Shown: one piece after another, positions 15,991 through 24,692 of the stretch
Numbering within the stretch: position 1 is the first letter of the stretch
Layout: each line of letters starts with the position of its first letter
NCBI GenBank assembly: GCA_947630175.1
Contig: CANRGJ010000001.1
Coordinates: 62,001 to 126,000, forward strand
Origin: an uncultured Ruminiclostridium sp.
GTDB lineage: Bacteria > Bacillota > Clostridia > Oscillospirales > Ruminococcaceae
DNA: 64,000 nucleotides
Reading direction: 5' to 3'
Notes under the pieces: model-generated
The model's input: only the letters and a program-made list of their open reading frames with translations
What the model was told of the DNA's origin: nothing
Databases searched by the model: none
Made by a program: the position numbers and the translations under genes

Positions 15991-16024
15991 TTTCCGTTCT
16001 GTTTAGACAGGGCGGAAATTTTTT
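15991..16024 (+). terminator. intrinsic terminator after proC
   Basis: A 12-pair stem TTTCCGTTCTGT (15991-16002) / ACAGGGCGGAAA (16007-16018), two G-U pairs, loop TTAG, then TTTTTT. Confidence 0.9.
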
Positions 16025-16044
16025 AAATTTTTTCCTCATCTCTA

Positions 16045-16073
16045 TTGCATTTTTCTTCAAAATATTGCATAAT
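16045..16073 (+). promoter_or_regulatory. promoter of prmA
   Basis: TTGCAT (16045-16050), 17-base spacer, CATAAT (16068-16073), between the proC terminator and prmA. Confidence 0.6.
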
Positions 16074-16114
16074 AGAAAAGAACATATACAACATATTCTT
16101 TTTCGGAGGAGCAA

Positions 16115-17080
16115 ATGGACTTCAAAAAAATAAACGTATATACAAATTCTGAGGCGGTTTATCCTCTCACTTCTCTTGTCAGCGAGCTTGGGATAACAGG
16201 GTTTGAGATACACGACAGCGCCGATTTTGAGGATTTTCTTGAAAACAAGGATATGAACTGGGATTATGTTGATGACAGTCTTATGAACTTGAAAAACGTA
16301 AAGACCCACATAACCCTTTATCTTCAGCAAAACGAACAGGGAGCAGAGATGTTTTCCGCACTGAAAGGCGCTCTTTCCGAAATAAAAGCAAAAGATACCG
16401 ACAACTTTTACGGCTCTCTTGAAATCGAAACTGATAATGTGAGCGAGGAAGATTGGGCGAACAACTGGAAGCAGTATTATAAGCCCTTTAATGTAGGCGA
16501 AAAGCTGATCATAAAGCCAACCTGGGAGGAAGTAAAGGACAGCGGCGGCAGAAAAATACTTGAGATCGACCCTGCCTCCTCCTTCGGAACAGGTCAGCAC
16601 CATACCACCCGACTTGTTATGGAACTGCTTGAACAGCAGATAAAGGGCGGAGAACGCCTGCTTGACTTAGGCTGCGGCAGCGGTATCCTGTCAATTGCCG
16701 CCCTCTTGCTGGGAGCAAAAAGCGTTACCCTAACCGACGTATTTCAGAACGCCGTGAACACAGCTTCAGAAAACATAGAGCAGAACGGCTTTGACAAAAC
16801 AAAATACACCGCCTACTGCGGAAATATAATTGATGACAAGTCCCTGCGTGAAAGGATAGGCACGGGCTATGACATCATTACAGCAAACATCGTTGCTGAC
16901 GTTATAATCGCAATGTCTCCGCTGTTCTGCGGCTTTCTGAAAAAGAACGGCACACTTATAATATCTGGGATAATCACACAGCGTCTTGACGAGGTCAAAG
17001 CAGCTTTAGCCGAAAATAATATTGAAATAATAAGCATAACCGAAAAAGAGGATTGGAACGCCATACTTTGCAGGGTGTAA
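16115..17080 (+). CDS. prmA: ribosomal protein L11 methyltransferase
   Basis: PrmA methylates several lysines and the N-terminus of ribosomal protein L11 using S-adenosylmethionine. The 321 residues comprise the N-terminal ferredoxin-like substrate domain (about 1-110), the linker with EDWANNWKQYYKPF and the C-terminal Rossmann domain with DPASSFGTGQHHTTRL, motif I LLDLGCGSGILSIAA, and ITANIVADVI in place of the NPPY-type motif. ATG follows CGGAGGAGCAA. It has its own promoter and is followed by a small membrane ORF and recD2. Confidence 0.94.
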   Translation: MDFKKINVYTNSEAVYPLTSLVSELGITGFEIHDSADFEDFLENKDMNWDYVDDSLMNLKNVKTHITLYLQQNEQGAEMFSALKGALSEIKAKDTDNFYGSLEIETDNVSEEDWANNWKQYYKPFNVGEKLIIKPTWEEVKDSGGRKILEIDPASSFGTGQHHTTRLVMELLEQQIKGGERLLDLGCGSGILSIAALLLGAKSVTLTDVFQNAVNTASENIEQNGFDKTKYTAYCGNIIDDKSLRERIGTGYDIITANIVADVIIAMSPLFCGFLKKNGTLIISGIITQRLDEVKAALAENNIEIISITEKEDWNAILCRV

Positions 17081-17124
17081 CTCATTTTAAGTTTATCGCA
17101 TAAAATAAACTGAGGTGATATTTT

Positions 17125-17283
17125 ATGCGGTATTTATGGTTTTTCCTTTCAGTGTTCTGCGGTATTCTGGGCGGCGGAGTTTTTCTGCATTTTTTGTATC
17201 TTACCGTTGTGGAAAAGCTGTCTTTGATATACCGCAAAAAACGTACAAAACGAGAGAAAAGGGAATATGGAAGAAAATCTTGA
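17125..17283 (+). CDS. small membrane protein, 52 residues, unknown
   Basis: A short frame that length cut-offs would miss: it starts MRYLWFFLSVFCGILGGGVF, continues with HFLYLTVVEKLSLIYRKK and ends in the basic tail RTKREKREYGRKS. GAGGTG (17112-17117) lies 7 bases before ATG. One hydrophobic segment (residues 4-28, with a GxLGGG small-residue stretch) and a strongly basic C-terminus suggest a single-span protein with the tail in the cytoplasm. Its last 17 bases overlap the start of recD2, which has a poor Shine-Dalgarno, so translation may be coupled. I do not recognise a family. Confidence 0.6.
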   Translation: MRYLWFFLSVFCGILGGGVFLHFLYLTVVEKLSLIYRKKRTKREKREYGRKS

Positions 17284-19486
17284 AAAAATAAGCGGCTATG
17301 TTGACGCAGTTATATATAAAAACAGCGACAGCGGTTACATAGTATTTGACCTTGACAGCGACGGGATAATGATACCTGTTGTTGGCGAGCTTGGTGATAT
17401 TTCCGAGGGCGAACGACTTGAGCTATACGGCTCATATACAAACAGCGCAAAATACGGCAGACAGTTTCGTGCAGTGAGCTGCACCAGAACTCCGCCCACA
17501 TCTCCCATGGAAATAAGAAAATATCTTGGCTCAGGAATAATAAAAGGCGTAGGACCCTCTCTTGCAAAAAAGATAGTTGACAATTTTGGCGAGGACGCCC
17601 TTGACATTATAGAAAACGACCCTCTGCGTCTTGCCGAGCTTAAAGGCGTAACAGGCGACCGCGCGCTTTTCATCAGCGGCGAATACCGCAAGCTCAGCGG
17701 TATGAAGAACGTAGTTGAGTATTTGCAGAAATTCGGTATCAGTCCCGCCGTTGCGGCAGGCGTCTGGAAAAAATACGAAAGCTCCTCTGTTGCGTTCCTT
17801 CGTGAAAATCCGTATATTCTTTGTGATGAAGAATTAGGCGTGGATTTTGAGCAGGCGGACGAAATAGCCGCCGCTGAAGGCATAGGCTCTGCGGACATAA
17901 ACCGCATTATCGCCGCATTGCTTTATATCCTCCGTGAAAACGCCAACGCAGGCCACACCTGCCTGCCGCTGAAAAGAGCAGCCGAATCGGCAATGAGCTT
18001 TTTAAATCTCAGCAGAGAGGATATAGACAAAGGAATAGACGAGTCGCTTAAAAGCGGTCAGACCAAGGTTTTAAAAATCGGTGAAAAAAGCTATCTTTAT
18101 CTTAACGAATATTACAGAGCCGAGCTTTACATAGCACAACGCCTTGCTGAAATGCTTAAAACCTCCGTTCCTATTGTAAAAGACCTTTCACACGAGATAG
18201 AAAAAATCGAATTTATCGAAAGCATACAGTATGAAACGTTACAAAAAGCAGCGATAAACGGCTGTATGGCAAACAGGATATTTATTCTTACAGGCGGACC
18301 GGGCACAGGCAAAACCACGACCCTGAACTGCGTTATCCGCCTTATGAGAAAGCGGAACATCGGATTTTTTCTTGCCGCCCCCACAGGGCGTGCGGCAAAA
18401 AGAATGAGCGAGCTTACAGGAGAAAGCGCAAGGACTATACACCGTATGCTTGAAGTCGATTCCGAATCGGGAAATATGCTCAAATTCAAAAGGAATGAAA
18501 AAAACACACTTAAAGCAGACGTTATAATCGTAGACGAAATGTCAATGGTGGACGTTCTTCTGTTTGAGGCGCTGTTAAGAGCGTTAAAGCCTTCCGCCTC
18601 TCTGATAATGGTCGGCGACAGCAATCAGCTGCCGTCAGTCGGAGCAGGGAATGTTCTGCGTGACCTTATTTCAAGCGGTGAAATACCCTCAGTTGAGCTT
18701 ACCGAGATATTCCGACAGGCGGCGGAAAGCCTGATAGTTACCAATGCTCACCGCATAGTACGTGGCGAATTTCCCGACCTTGACCAGCGAAAAAACGACT
18801 TTTTCTTTATGCCCTGCCGAAATGATGAGGAGGCGGCAAGACTTGTTACAGATCTTGTAAAAACAAGACTTCCGAATACATACGGTTATTCTCCTGTTGA
18901 TGATATTCAGGTGCTTACTCCTACTCGCATCGGCAGAACTGGTACAAAGGAACTTAATATGGAACTCCAGCTTGCCCTTAACCCGCCCGCAAAGGATAAG
19001 AATGAGGTCAAGGTGTTTGAAACCGTTTTTCGTACAGGCGATAAGGTTATGCAGATAAAGAACGATTACGATATAGAATGGAACAAAGGCGACGAATATG
19101 GCAGAGGAATTTTCAATGGCGATATAGGATTTATCGAGAAAATAGACAAATACAGCGGAAATGTTGTTGTAAATTATGACGGCAGATGTGCAAATTACAC
19201 TTCTGATATGCTTAGAAAGCTTGATCTTGCCTATGCCGTAACGATACATAAAAGTCAGGGAAGCGAGTACAACGCTGTAATAATGACGCTTTCCTCTGTC
19301 AGCAAAAACCTGCAGTACCGCAATCTTCTTTATACGGGAGTAACGAGAGCAAAAAATATGATAATACTTATCGGAAAAAGGTCACAGGTACAGGAAATGG
19401 TGGAAAATGACCGCAGGACCTTGCGCTATTCCTGCATAAGACCGCTTTTGCGTAAGTACTTGAACGAAGAGGGCAAAGACCAATGA
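17267..19486 (+). CDS. recD2: RecD2 family ATP-dependent DNA helicase
   Basis: RecD2 is a 5'-3' superfamily 1B helicase found without RecBC, tied to DNA repair and fork maintenance. The 739-residue protein has the long N-terminal extension of RecD2 (OB-like start, then helix-hairpin-helix repeats around GSGIIKGVGPSLAKK and LAELKGVTGDRALF), then helicase motifs: Walker A LTGGPGTGKTTTLN (about 340-353), motif Ia AAPTGRAAKRM, Walker B IIVDEMSMVD, GDSNQLPSVGAGNVLRD, EIFRQA and the C-terminal TIHKSQGSE. The start overlaps the preceding small ORF and the end overlaps comF by 4 bases, so the three look translationally linked. Confidence 0.95.
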   Translation: MEENLEKISGYVDAVIYKNSDSGYIVFDLDSDGIMIPVVGELGDISEGERLELYGSYTNSAKYGRQFRAVSCTRTPPTSPMEIRKYLGSGIIKGVGPSLAKKIVDNFGEDALDIIENDPLRLAELKGVTGDRALFISGEYRKLSGMKNVVEYLQKFGISPAVAAGVWKKYESSSVAFLRENPYILCDEELGVDFEQADEIAAAEGIGSADINRIIAALLYILRENANAGHTCLPLKRAAESAMSFLNLSREDIDKGIDESLKSGQTKVLKIGEKSYLYLNEYYRAELYIAQRLAEMLKTSVPIVKDLSHEIEKIEFIESIQYETLQKAAINGCMANRIFILTGGPGTGKTTTLNCVIRLMRKRNIGFFLAAPTGRAAKRMSELTGESARTIHRMLEVDSESGNMLKFKRNEKNTLKADVIIVDEMSMVDVLLFEALLRALKPSASLIMVGDSNQLPSVGAGNVLRDLISSGEIPSVELTEIFRQAAESLIVTNAHRIVRGEFPDLDQRKNDFFFMPCRNDEEAARLVTDLVKTRLPNTYGYSPVDDIQVLTPTRIGRTGTKELNMELQLALNPPAKDKNEVKVFETVFRTGDKVMQIKNDYDIEWNKGDEYGRGIFNGDIGFIEKIDKYSGNVVVNYDGRCANYTSDMLRKLDLAYAVTIHKSQGSEYNAVIMTLSSVSKNLQYRNLLYTGVTRAKNMIILIGKRSQVQEMVENDRRTLRYSCIRPLLRKYLNEEGKDQ

Positions 19487-20142
19487 GACCGTATCTTCTG
19501 AAAAGACTGATATTAGACCTTTTCTATCCGAACCGCTGTCCTTTCTGCGACAGCTTTATTCCGTTTGATGAGTATTATTGTACAAGCTGCAGGAACAAAC
19601 TGACTCCTCCTCCGAAATATGACGAATACGAAAATATTGATTTTTTCACTGCCGTTACTGAATACAACGACCAGAGTAGGCCTATTATCAGCGAAATGAA
19701 AAACGAAAGCAACGGCTACGCCTTATCGGCGGCCGCATTTATGATTTTTCAGTCATTGCTTTCGGAACAACTCCTCAGCAGGATAGATATTATCACATAC
19801 ATACCTATGAGAAGGCGTGATATCCTCAGAAGGGGTTATAATCAAACCAAGCTGATAGCAAAGGAATTGGGAAAGATTGCGGACAAGCCCTGCCGTCCGC
19901 TTTTAAAGAAGATTCGTAACACTTCACAGCAAAAGACCTTGGGTGCAAGGGAAAGACGTGAAAATCTGAAAGACGCTTTTTCTGTCCGCAATGTAAAATT
20001 GTTTGCAGGAAAGTCTGTATTGATAATAGACGATGTATGCACAACAGGAAGTACGCTGAATGAGGCTGCGGGAAAAATAAAGAATAGCGGCGCAAAGCTG
20101 GTGGGAGCCTCTGTATTTGCCAAAACTCCCCGAATTACTTGA
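19483..20142 (+). CDS. comFC: ComF family (ComFC) phosphoribosyltransferase-like protein
   Basis: ComFC-type proteins are needed for natural transformation in several bacteria, where they assist DNA uptake or processing. The 219 residues contain the N-terminal zinc ribbon CPFCDSFIPFDEYYCTSC and the PRPP-binding signature VLIIDDVCTTGSTLNEAA near the C-terminus. It overlaps recD2 by ATGA. No comFA is adjacent. Whether this organism is naturally competent is not shown by this gene, because ComF homologues are widespread. Confidence 0.88.
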   Translation: MRPYLLKRLILDLFYPNRCPFCDSFIPFDEYYCTSCRNKLTPPPKYDEYENIDFFTAVTEYNDQSRPIISEMKNESNGYALSAAAFMIFQSLLSEQLLSRIDIITYIPMRRRDILRRGYNQTKLIAKELGKIADKPCRPLLKKIRNTSQQKTLGARERRENLKDAFSVRNVKLFAGKSVLIIDDVCTTGSTLNEAAGKIKNSGAKLVGASVFAKTPRIT

Positions 20143-20167
20143 AAATATACATAATTTATGTTATAAT
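20139..20167 (+). promoter_or_regulatory. promoter of miaB and downstream genes
   Basis: TTGAAA (20139-20144), 17-base spacer, TATAAT (20162-20167). The -35 box overlaps the comF stop codon. Confidence 0.78.
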
Positions 20168-20201
20168 TTTTATTTAGAGCAATTTGAAAGGAAGAAATTA
20201 T

Positions 20202-21605
20202 TTGTCTGTCAGAACAGTTACGCAGGAGGAGCTTGAAGAACAGCGCCTGTACGCACAAAAGGTTCAGTCTATGCTCCACATAATGCTTGAAAAGCCCTTG
20301 GCTTATGTTCACAGTTACGGCTGTCAGCAGAACGTGAGCGACGGCGAACGTATAAAGGGAATGTTGGTGGAAATGGGCTACGGCCTTACCGATAATATGG
20401 ACGAGGCAAAAGTGATAATCTTCAACACCTGCGCAGTAAGAGAAAATGCCGTCGAAAGAGTATTCGGAAACGTGGGTGCATTGAAAAACCTGAAAAAGCG
20501 CTCTCCCGACCTTATCGTAGCCGTATGCGGCTGTATGGTTCAGCAGGAGGAGACCGCAAAGCGCCTGCAAAAAACATTTCCTTTTGTTGACATTATTTTC
20601 GGCACTCACGTTTTGCATACTCTGCCGTATCTTTTGTTTTCCGTCCTTTTTCAAGGGGGAAGGATACTTGAGATCCCCGAAAGTGACGGAGTTATTGCGG
20701 AGGGACTTCCCGTTTGCCGTGAAAGCAAAATAAAGGCAAGCGTCCCCATAATGTACGGTTGCAACAACTTTTGCACATACTGCGTCGTTCCTTACGTAAG
20801 AGGAAGAGAGCGTTCTCGTTCGCCCCAGATGATAATTGACGAAGTGAAAACGCTTATCGCTGACGGCTGCAAAGACATATTGCTTTTAGGACAAAACGTC
20901 AATTCCTATGGAAAAGGCACAGACGTTGATTTCCCCGAGTTATTGAAACGCCTTGACGAACTTGATGGCGATTTCAGAATAGAGTTTATGACGTCTCACC
21001 CTAAGGACTGCACAGAGCGCCTGGTCGACGTTATTGCCGACAGCAGGCATATCTGTTATCACCTTCATCTTCCAGTACAATGCGGCAGTGACAGGATCTT
21101 AAAGGTGATGAACCGTCATTACACGGTCGAACATTATTTGCAGCTTGTAGATTACGCAAGAAAACGCATTCCGTATCTCAATCTCACAACTGACATAATC
21201 GTGGGATTCCCCGGGGAAACGAGAGAGGATTTTCAGCAGACTCTGGAGCTTATGAAGCGTGTTCGCTTTGATTCCGCCTTTACTTTTATATTCAGTCCCC
21301 GTCACGGCACAAAGGCTGAAAAAATGGAAGACCCTGTTTCTGCGGAAGAAAAAGGAAAATGGTTCCGTGAACTGCTTGATGTTCAAAGCAAATGCGGAGA
21401 AGACAGCTATCAAAAATATATTGGACAAACTGTAAGGGTTTTGTGTGAAGGAAAGGGAAGGACATCTTCCGAGTATTACACAGGCAAATCAAGACAAAAT
21501 ATAATTGTGGATTTTAACGGCTGTGAAAGCGATATAGGAACTTTTGCGGACGTGAAGATAACCAAAGCGCTCCCGTGGGCGCTTATCGGTGAAAAGATAA
21601 ATTGA
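20202..21605 (+). CDS. miaB: tRNA-2-methylthio-N6-dimethylallyladenosine synthase
   Basis: MiaB is a radical-SAM methylthiotransferase that adds a methylthio group to i6A37 of tRNAs, acting after MiaA, whose gene is also in this window. The 467 residues show the N-terminal UPF0004 domain with HSYGCQQNVSDGE and NTCAVRENA, then VCGCMVQQ (three Cys for the auxiliary cluster), the radical-SAM CxxxCxxC as CNNFCTYC (about 187-194), and a C-terminal TRAM domain. TTG 20202 is chosen over the in-frame TTG 20184 because AAAGGAAG lies between them. Confidence 0.95.
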   Translation: MSVRTVTQEELEEQRLYAQKVQSMLHIMLEKPLAYVHSYGCQQNVSDGERIKGMLVEMGYGLTDNMDEAKVIIFNTCAVRENAVERVFGNVGALKNLKKRSPDLIVAVCGCMVQQEETAKRLQKTFPFVDIIFGTHVLHTLPYLLFSVLFQGGRILEIPESDGVIAEGLPVCRESKIKASVPIMYGCNNFCTYCVVPYVRGRERSRSPQMIIDEVKTLIADGCKDILLLGQNVNSYGKGTDVDFPELLKRLDELDGDFRIEFMTSHPKDCTERLVDVIADSRHICYHLHLPVQCGSDRILKVMNRHYTVEHYLQLVDYARKRIPYLNLTTDIIVGFPGETREDFQQTLELMKRVRFDSAFTFIFSPRHGTKAEKMEDPVSAEEKGKWFRELLDVQSKCGEDSYQKYIGQTVRVLCEGKGRTSSEYYTGKSRQNIIVDFNGCESDIGTFADVKITKALPWALIGEKIN

Positions 21606-21625
21606 AAAAGAAAGGGAAAATAATT

Positions 21626-22036
21626 ATGGATGCAATCAAAGCGGCAAGAGAACTTGGAAAGGCTATACAGAACGACGAGCGTTATAAGGCTTATATTGAG
21701 GCAAAGAAAGCCAATGACGCAGACGATGAGCTCCAGCAGCTTATCGGCGAGTTTAATCTGAAAAGACAGAATCTTCAGCTTGAAATGAACAAGCCTGACG
21801 ATTCCCGTGACGAGGAAAAGGTAAAGCGCCTTAATACTGAGCTTCAGGAGCAGTATGTAAAGGTTATGGGCAATCACAATATGGCAAATTTTGCCGTTAT
21901 GAAGGAGGCAGTGGATAAGCTCCTCCAGGAGATACAGGGTATAATTTCTCTTTGCTGTGACGGTGAAGACCCCGACACCTGCGAATATACAGCGTCCTGC
22001 TCAGGCGATTGTTCTGCCTGCTCAGGTTGTCATTAA
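21626..22036 (+). CDS. ymcA: YlbF/YmcA (RicA-like) regulator with cysteine tail
   Basis: In Bacillus subtilis YmcA, YlbF and YaaT form the Ric complex, which carries Fe-S clusters and acts with RNase Y in mRNA maturation, competence, biofilm formation and sporulation. The 136-residue protein is helical and charged through about residue 108, then ends in a Cys-rich tail: seven Cys in the last 28 residues (CCDGEDPDTC, ASCSGDCSACSGCH). The miaB-ymcA-mutS order matches Bacillus and supports YmcA over YlbF. ATG 21626 follows AAAGGG. Cluster binding is inferred from the tail. Confidence 0.85.
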   Translation: MDAIKAARELGKAIQNDERYKAYIEAKKANDADDELQQLIGEFNLKRQNLQLEMNKPDDSRDEEKVKRLNTELQEQYVKVMGNHNMANFAVMKEAVDKLLQEIQGIISLCCDGEDPDTCEYTASCSGDCSACSGCH

Positions 22037-22073
22037 GGATTTACGGACAGAATTTTTTAAGGAGGCGCAGGCG

Positions 22074-24674
22074 TTGGAAAAGGAAGAAAAGACTACTCCC
22101 ATGCTGGTGCAGTATCAGGAGATACACGCCGAATATCCGGGCTATATTCTCTTTTTCAGGCTCGGGGATTTTTATGAGATGTTTGCCGATGATGCGGAGA
22201 AAATGTCCAAGGAGCTTGAGCTTGCTTTGACTTCACGGGCAGGCGTGCCGATGTGCGGTGTGCCTCACCATGCCTGCGTGCCTTATATAAAAAAGATAGT
22301 TGAACACGGTCATCGTCTTGCAATCTGCGAGCAGGTGGAAGATCCCTCTCTGGCAAAGGGGCTGGTAAAGAGGGAGGTTATAAGAATAATCACTCCCGGA
22401 ACGGTAATAGAAGAGGGAATGTTGGACGAGGACAGAAACAATTTCATCCTTTGCCTTTTTACCGAGGGAAAGTCCTGCGGCTTTGTCTTTGCAGATATTT
22501 CCACAGGCGAATTTCACATTCTGGAAAAAACGGGAAAAACGTTTTCAGACCTTTCAAACGGAATAATAGGCGAACTGGGTAATTATATGCCTTCCGAGAT
22601 ACTTTATAATTCTGCTTTAGAGCGCTTGGACGAAGTAAAGCACTTTATGTCGGAACGCCTTAGCCGCTGCATAGCCGACGCTTTGCCTGATGAAAAATAT
22701 GAGCCTGATAATATCGATGCTCTTAACGCCCAGTTTATAACGGAAAACAGCGGCGTTATACCTGACAGTATGCCGTTGAGCAGGAAGGCAATATATGCTC
22801 TTTTTAATTATATAAATGCAACTTATAAGAACGAAATAAAACGCTCGGTAAAATTTATTATCCACGGCGGAAACGAGTATATGGAACTTAATCTTTCCTC
22901 CCGCCGTAATCTTGAGCTTACTGAAACTATGCGCAATAAGGAACGCAGAGGTTCCTTGCTTTGGGTGCTTGACAAGGCTAAAACAGGTATGGGTCGCCGC
23001 CGTGTCAAGCAATACATAAGTCAGCCCCTTATGAAACAAACGAAGATAATCAAGCGTCTTGACGCAGTTGAGGCGTTTTCATCGGATATTACCGCTTTGG
23101 GTGAACTTCGTGACGCATTAAGCGGCATATACGACCTTGAACGTCTTATGTCAAGAATAGTTTATAAGGTCGCATCTCCCAGAGATGTTTTTTCTTTGGG
23201 AAAAGCCTGTGAAAAGCTACCTGAACTTAAAAAGGCGCTTCAGTCTTTTAATTCTCCCCTTATTGATAAGCTGAAGTCTGCTGTAAGCACGCATGACGAA
23301 ATAACCTCGCTTGTTTTCAATGCAATAGTTGACGAACCTCCAATAACTGTGAAAGACGGCGGCTACATAAAGGACGGCTTTAATGAAGAGCTTGACCGTC
23401 TGCGCAGTATAACAGGCGGCGGTAAAAGCCTGCTTGCCGAGATAGAGGAACGTGAGCGTGCGGCAACGGGAATAAAGACTTTGAGAGTGGGCTATAACCG
23501 TGTTTTCGGATATTATATAGAAATTTCAAAGGGCGCCGCAGAAAAAGCACCCGAACGTTATATACGCCGTCAGACTCTGGCAAACAGTGAACGGTACGTT
23601 ACAGATGAACTGAAAAAAATAGAGGACGACCTGATAACGGCTGGAGATAAGATATTAAAGCTGGAGGCACAGATTTTTGCCGAGGTACGCCGCTTTATAT
23701 CCGAGCGTATGGAAAGCTTTCTCAGCACTGCCGAAGCAATAGCGGATATAGATGTTCTGGCATCTTTTGCGCAGGTCGCTATTGAAAACAATTATGTAAA
23801 GCCTGAAATTACACTTGAAAATGTGATAGACATAAAGGGCGGACGTCACCCCGTAGTTGAAAAAATACTGCCCGAGATCCCCTTTACCCCCAACGACGCA
23901 TATCTTGATTTAAAGAAAAATCGCCTGCTTATCATAACAGGACCGAATATGTCGGGAAAATCCACATTTATGCGTCAGGTTGCGCTTATTACCTTAATGG
24001 CACAGATAGGATCCTTTGTGCCCGCGAAATATGCAAGGATAGGCGTTGTGGACAAAATATTCACCCGTGTGGGCGCAAGCGACGATCTGACAGCAGGACA
24101 GTCTACCTTTATGGTAGAAATGAACGAGGTAGCTGAGATACTTTCCGGAGCAACAAAGCAAAGCCTTGTTATAATGGACGAGATAGGCAGGGGTACCTCC
24201 ACGTTTGACGGTATAAGTATCGCAAAAGCAGTAGCCGAATATATAAACGGCAAAAATATAGGTTGCCGTACCCTTTTTGCGACCCATTATCACGAGCTTA
24301 TAGCACTTGAAAATGAAAACGATGGAATAAGAAATTTCAGCGTTGCAGTTATAAAAAAAGCCGATGATATAAAATTTCTTCACAAAATCGTTGAAGGTGG
24401 AACTGACGACAGCTATGGCATAGAGGTGGCAAAGCTGGCGGGACTTCCCAAAAGCGTTATAGAATCGGCAAAGAATGCTTTATACGATATGGAGCAAAAC
24501 AACAAGATAGAACTTGAAACACGCCTAAAAAAAGAAGCTGATGATAGAACCCAGCTTGATTTTTCCGAGATCAACAAAAACAAAGCGATACAGATGATAA
24601 AAAATCTTGACCTTGACGATATTACTCCCAAGGAAGCGTGGGCAACGCTGGAAGAACTGAAAAAGATAGTATGA
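22074..24674 (+). CDS. mutS: DNA mismatch repair protein MutS
   Basis: MutS recognises mismatches and recruits MutL. The 866-residue protein begins with the mismatch-binding domain; the Phe-x-Glu wedge is in LGDFYEMFADDA (near residue 35). The C-terminal ATPase has Walker A TGPNMSGKST (about 621-630), the ABC-type DDLTAGQSTFMVEM, Walker B VIMDEIGRGTSTFDG and the helix-turn-helix end. I start at TTG 22074, eight bases after AAGGAGG (22059-22065); the frame is open further upstream but there it overlaps ymcA in another frame. Confidence 0.96.
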   Translation: MEKEEKTTPMLVQYQEIHAEYPGYILFFRLGDFYEMFADDAEKMSKELELALTSRAGVPMCGVPHHACVPYIKKIVEHGHRLAICEQVEDPSLAKGLVKREVIRIITPGTVIEEGMLDEDRNNFILCLFTEGKSCGFVFADISTGEFHILEKTGKTFSDLSNGIIGELGNYMPSEILYNSALERLDEVKHFMSERLSRCIADALPDEKYEPDNIDALNAQFITENSGVIPDSMPLSRKAIYALFNYINATYKNEIKRSVKFIIHGGNEYMELNLSSRRNLELTETMRNKERRGSLLWVLDKAKTGMGRRRVKQYISQPLMKQTKIIKRLDAVEAFSSDITALGELRDALSGIYDLERLMSRIVYKVASPRDVFSLGKACEKLPELKKALQSFNSPLIDKLKSAVSTHDEITSLVFNAIVDEPPITVKDGGYIKDGFNEELDRLRSITGGGKSLLAEIEERERAATGIKTLRVGYNRVFGYYIEISKGAAEKAPERYIRRQTLANSERYVTDELKKIEDDLITAGDKILKLEAQIFAEVRRFISERMESFLSTAEAIADIDVLASFAQVAIENNYVKPEITLENVIDIKGGRHPVVEKILPEIPFTPNDAYLDLKKNRLLIITGPNMSGKSTFMRQVALITLMAQIGSFVPAKYARIGVVDKIFTRVGASDDLTAGQSTFMVEMNEVAEILSGATKQSLVIMDEIGRGTSTFDGISIAKAVAEYINGKNIGCRTLFATHYHELIALENENDGIRNFSVAVIKKADDIKFLHKIVEGGTDDSYGIEVAKLAGLPKSVIESAKNALYDMEQNNKIELETRLKKEADDRTQLDFSEINKNKAIQMIKNLDLDDITPKEAWATLEELKKIV

Positions 24675-24692
24675 CAAACGAAAGGAAAGGTT

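Noticed and set aside
15779..16603. 274-codon minus-strand frame over the proC end and prmA start
   Set aside because: It runs through a terminator and promoter that serve the plus strand, and no ribosome site or family pattern is visible.
21957..22073. 39-residue N-terminal extension of mutS
   Set aside because: It overlaps the Cys-rich end of the ymcA gene in another frame; AAGGAGG directly before TTG 22074 fixes the start.
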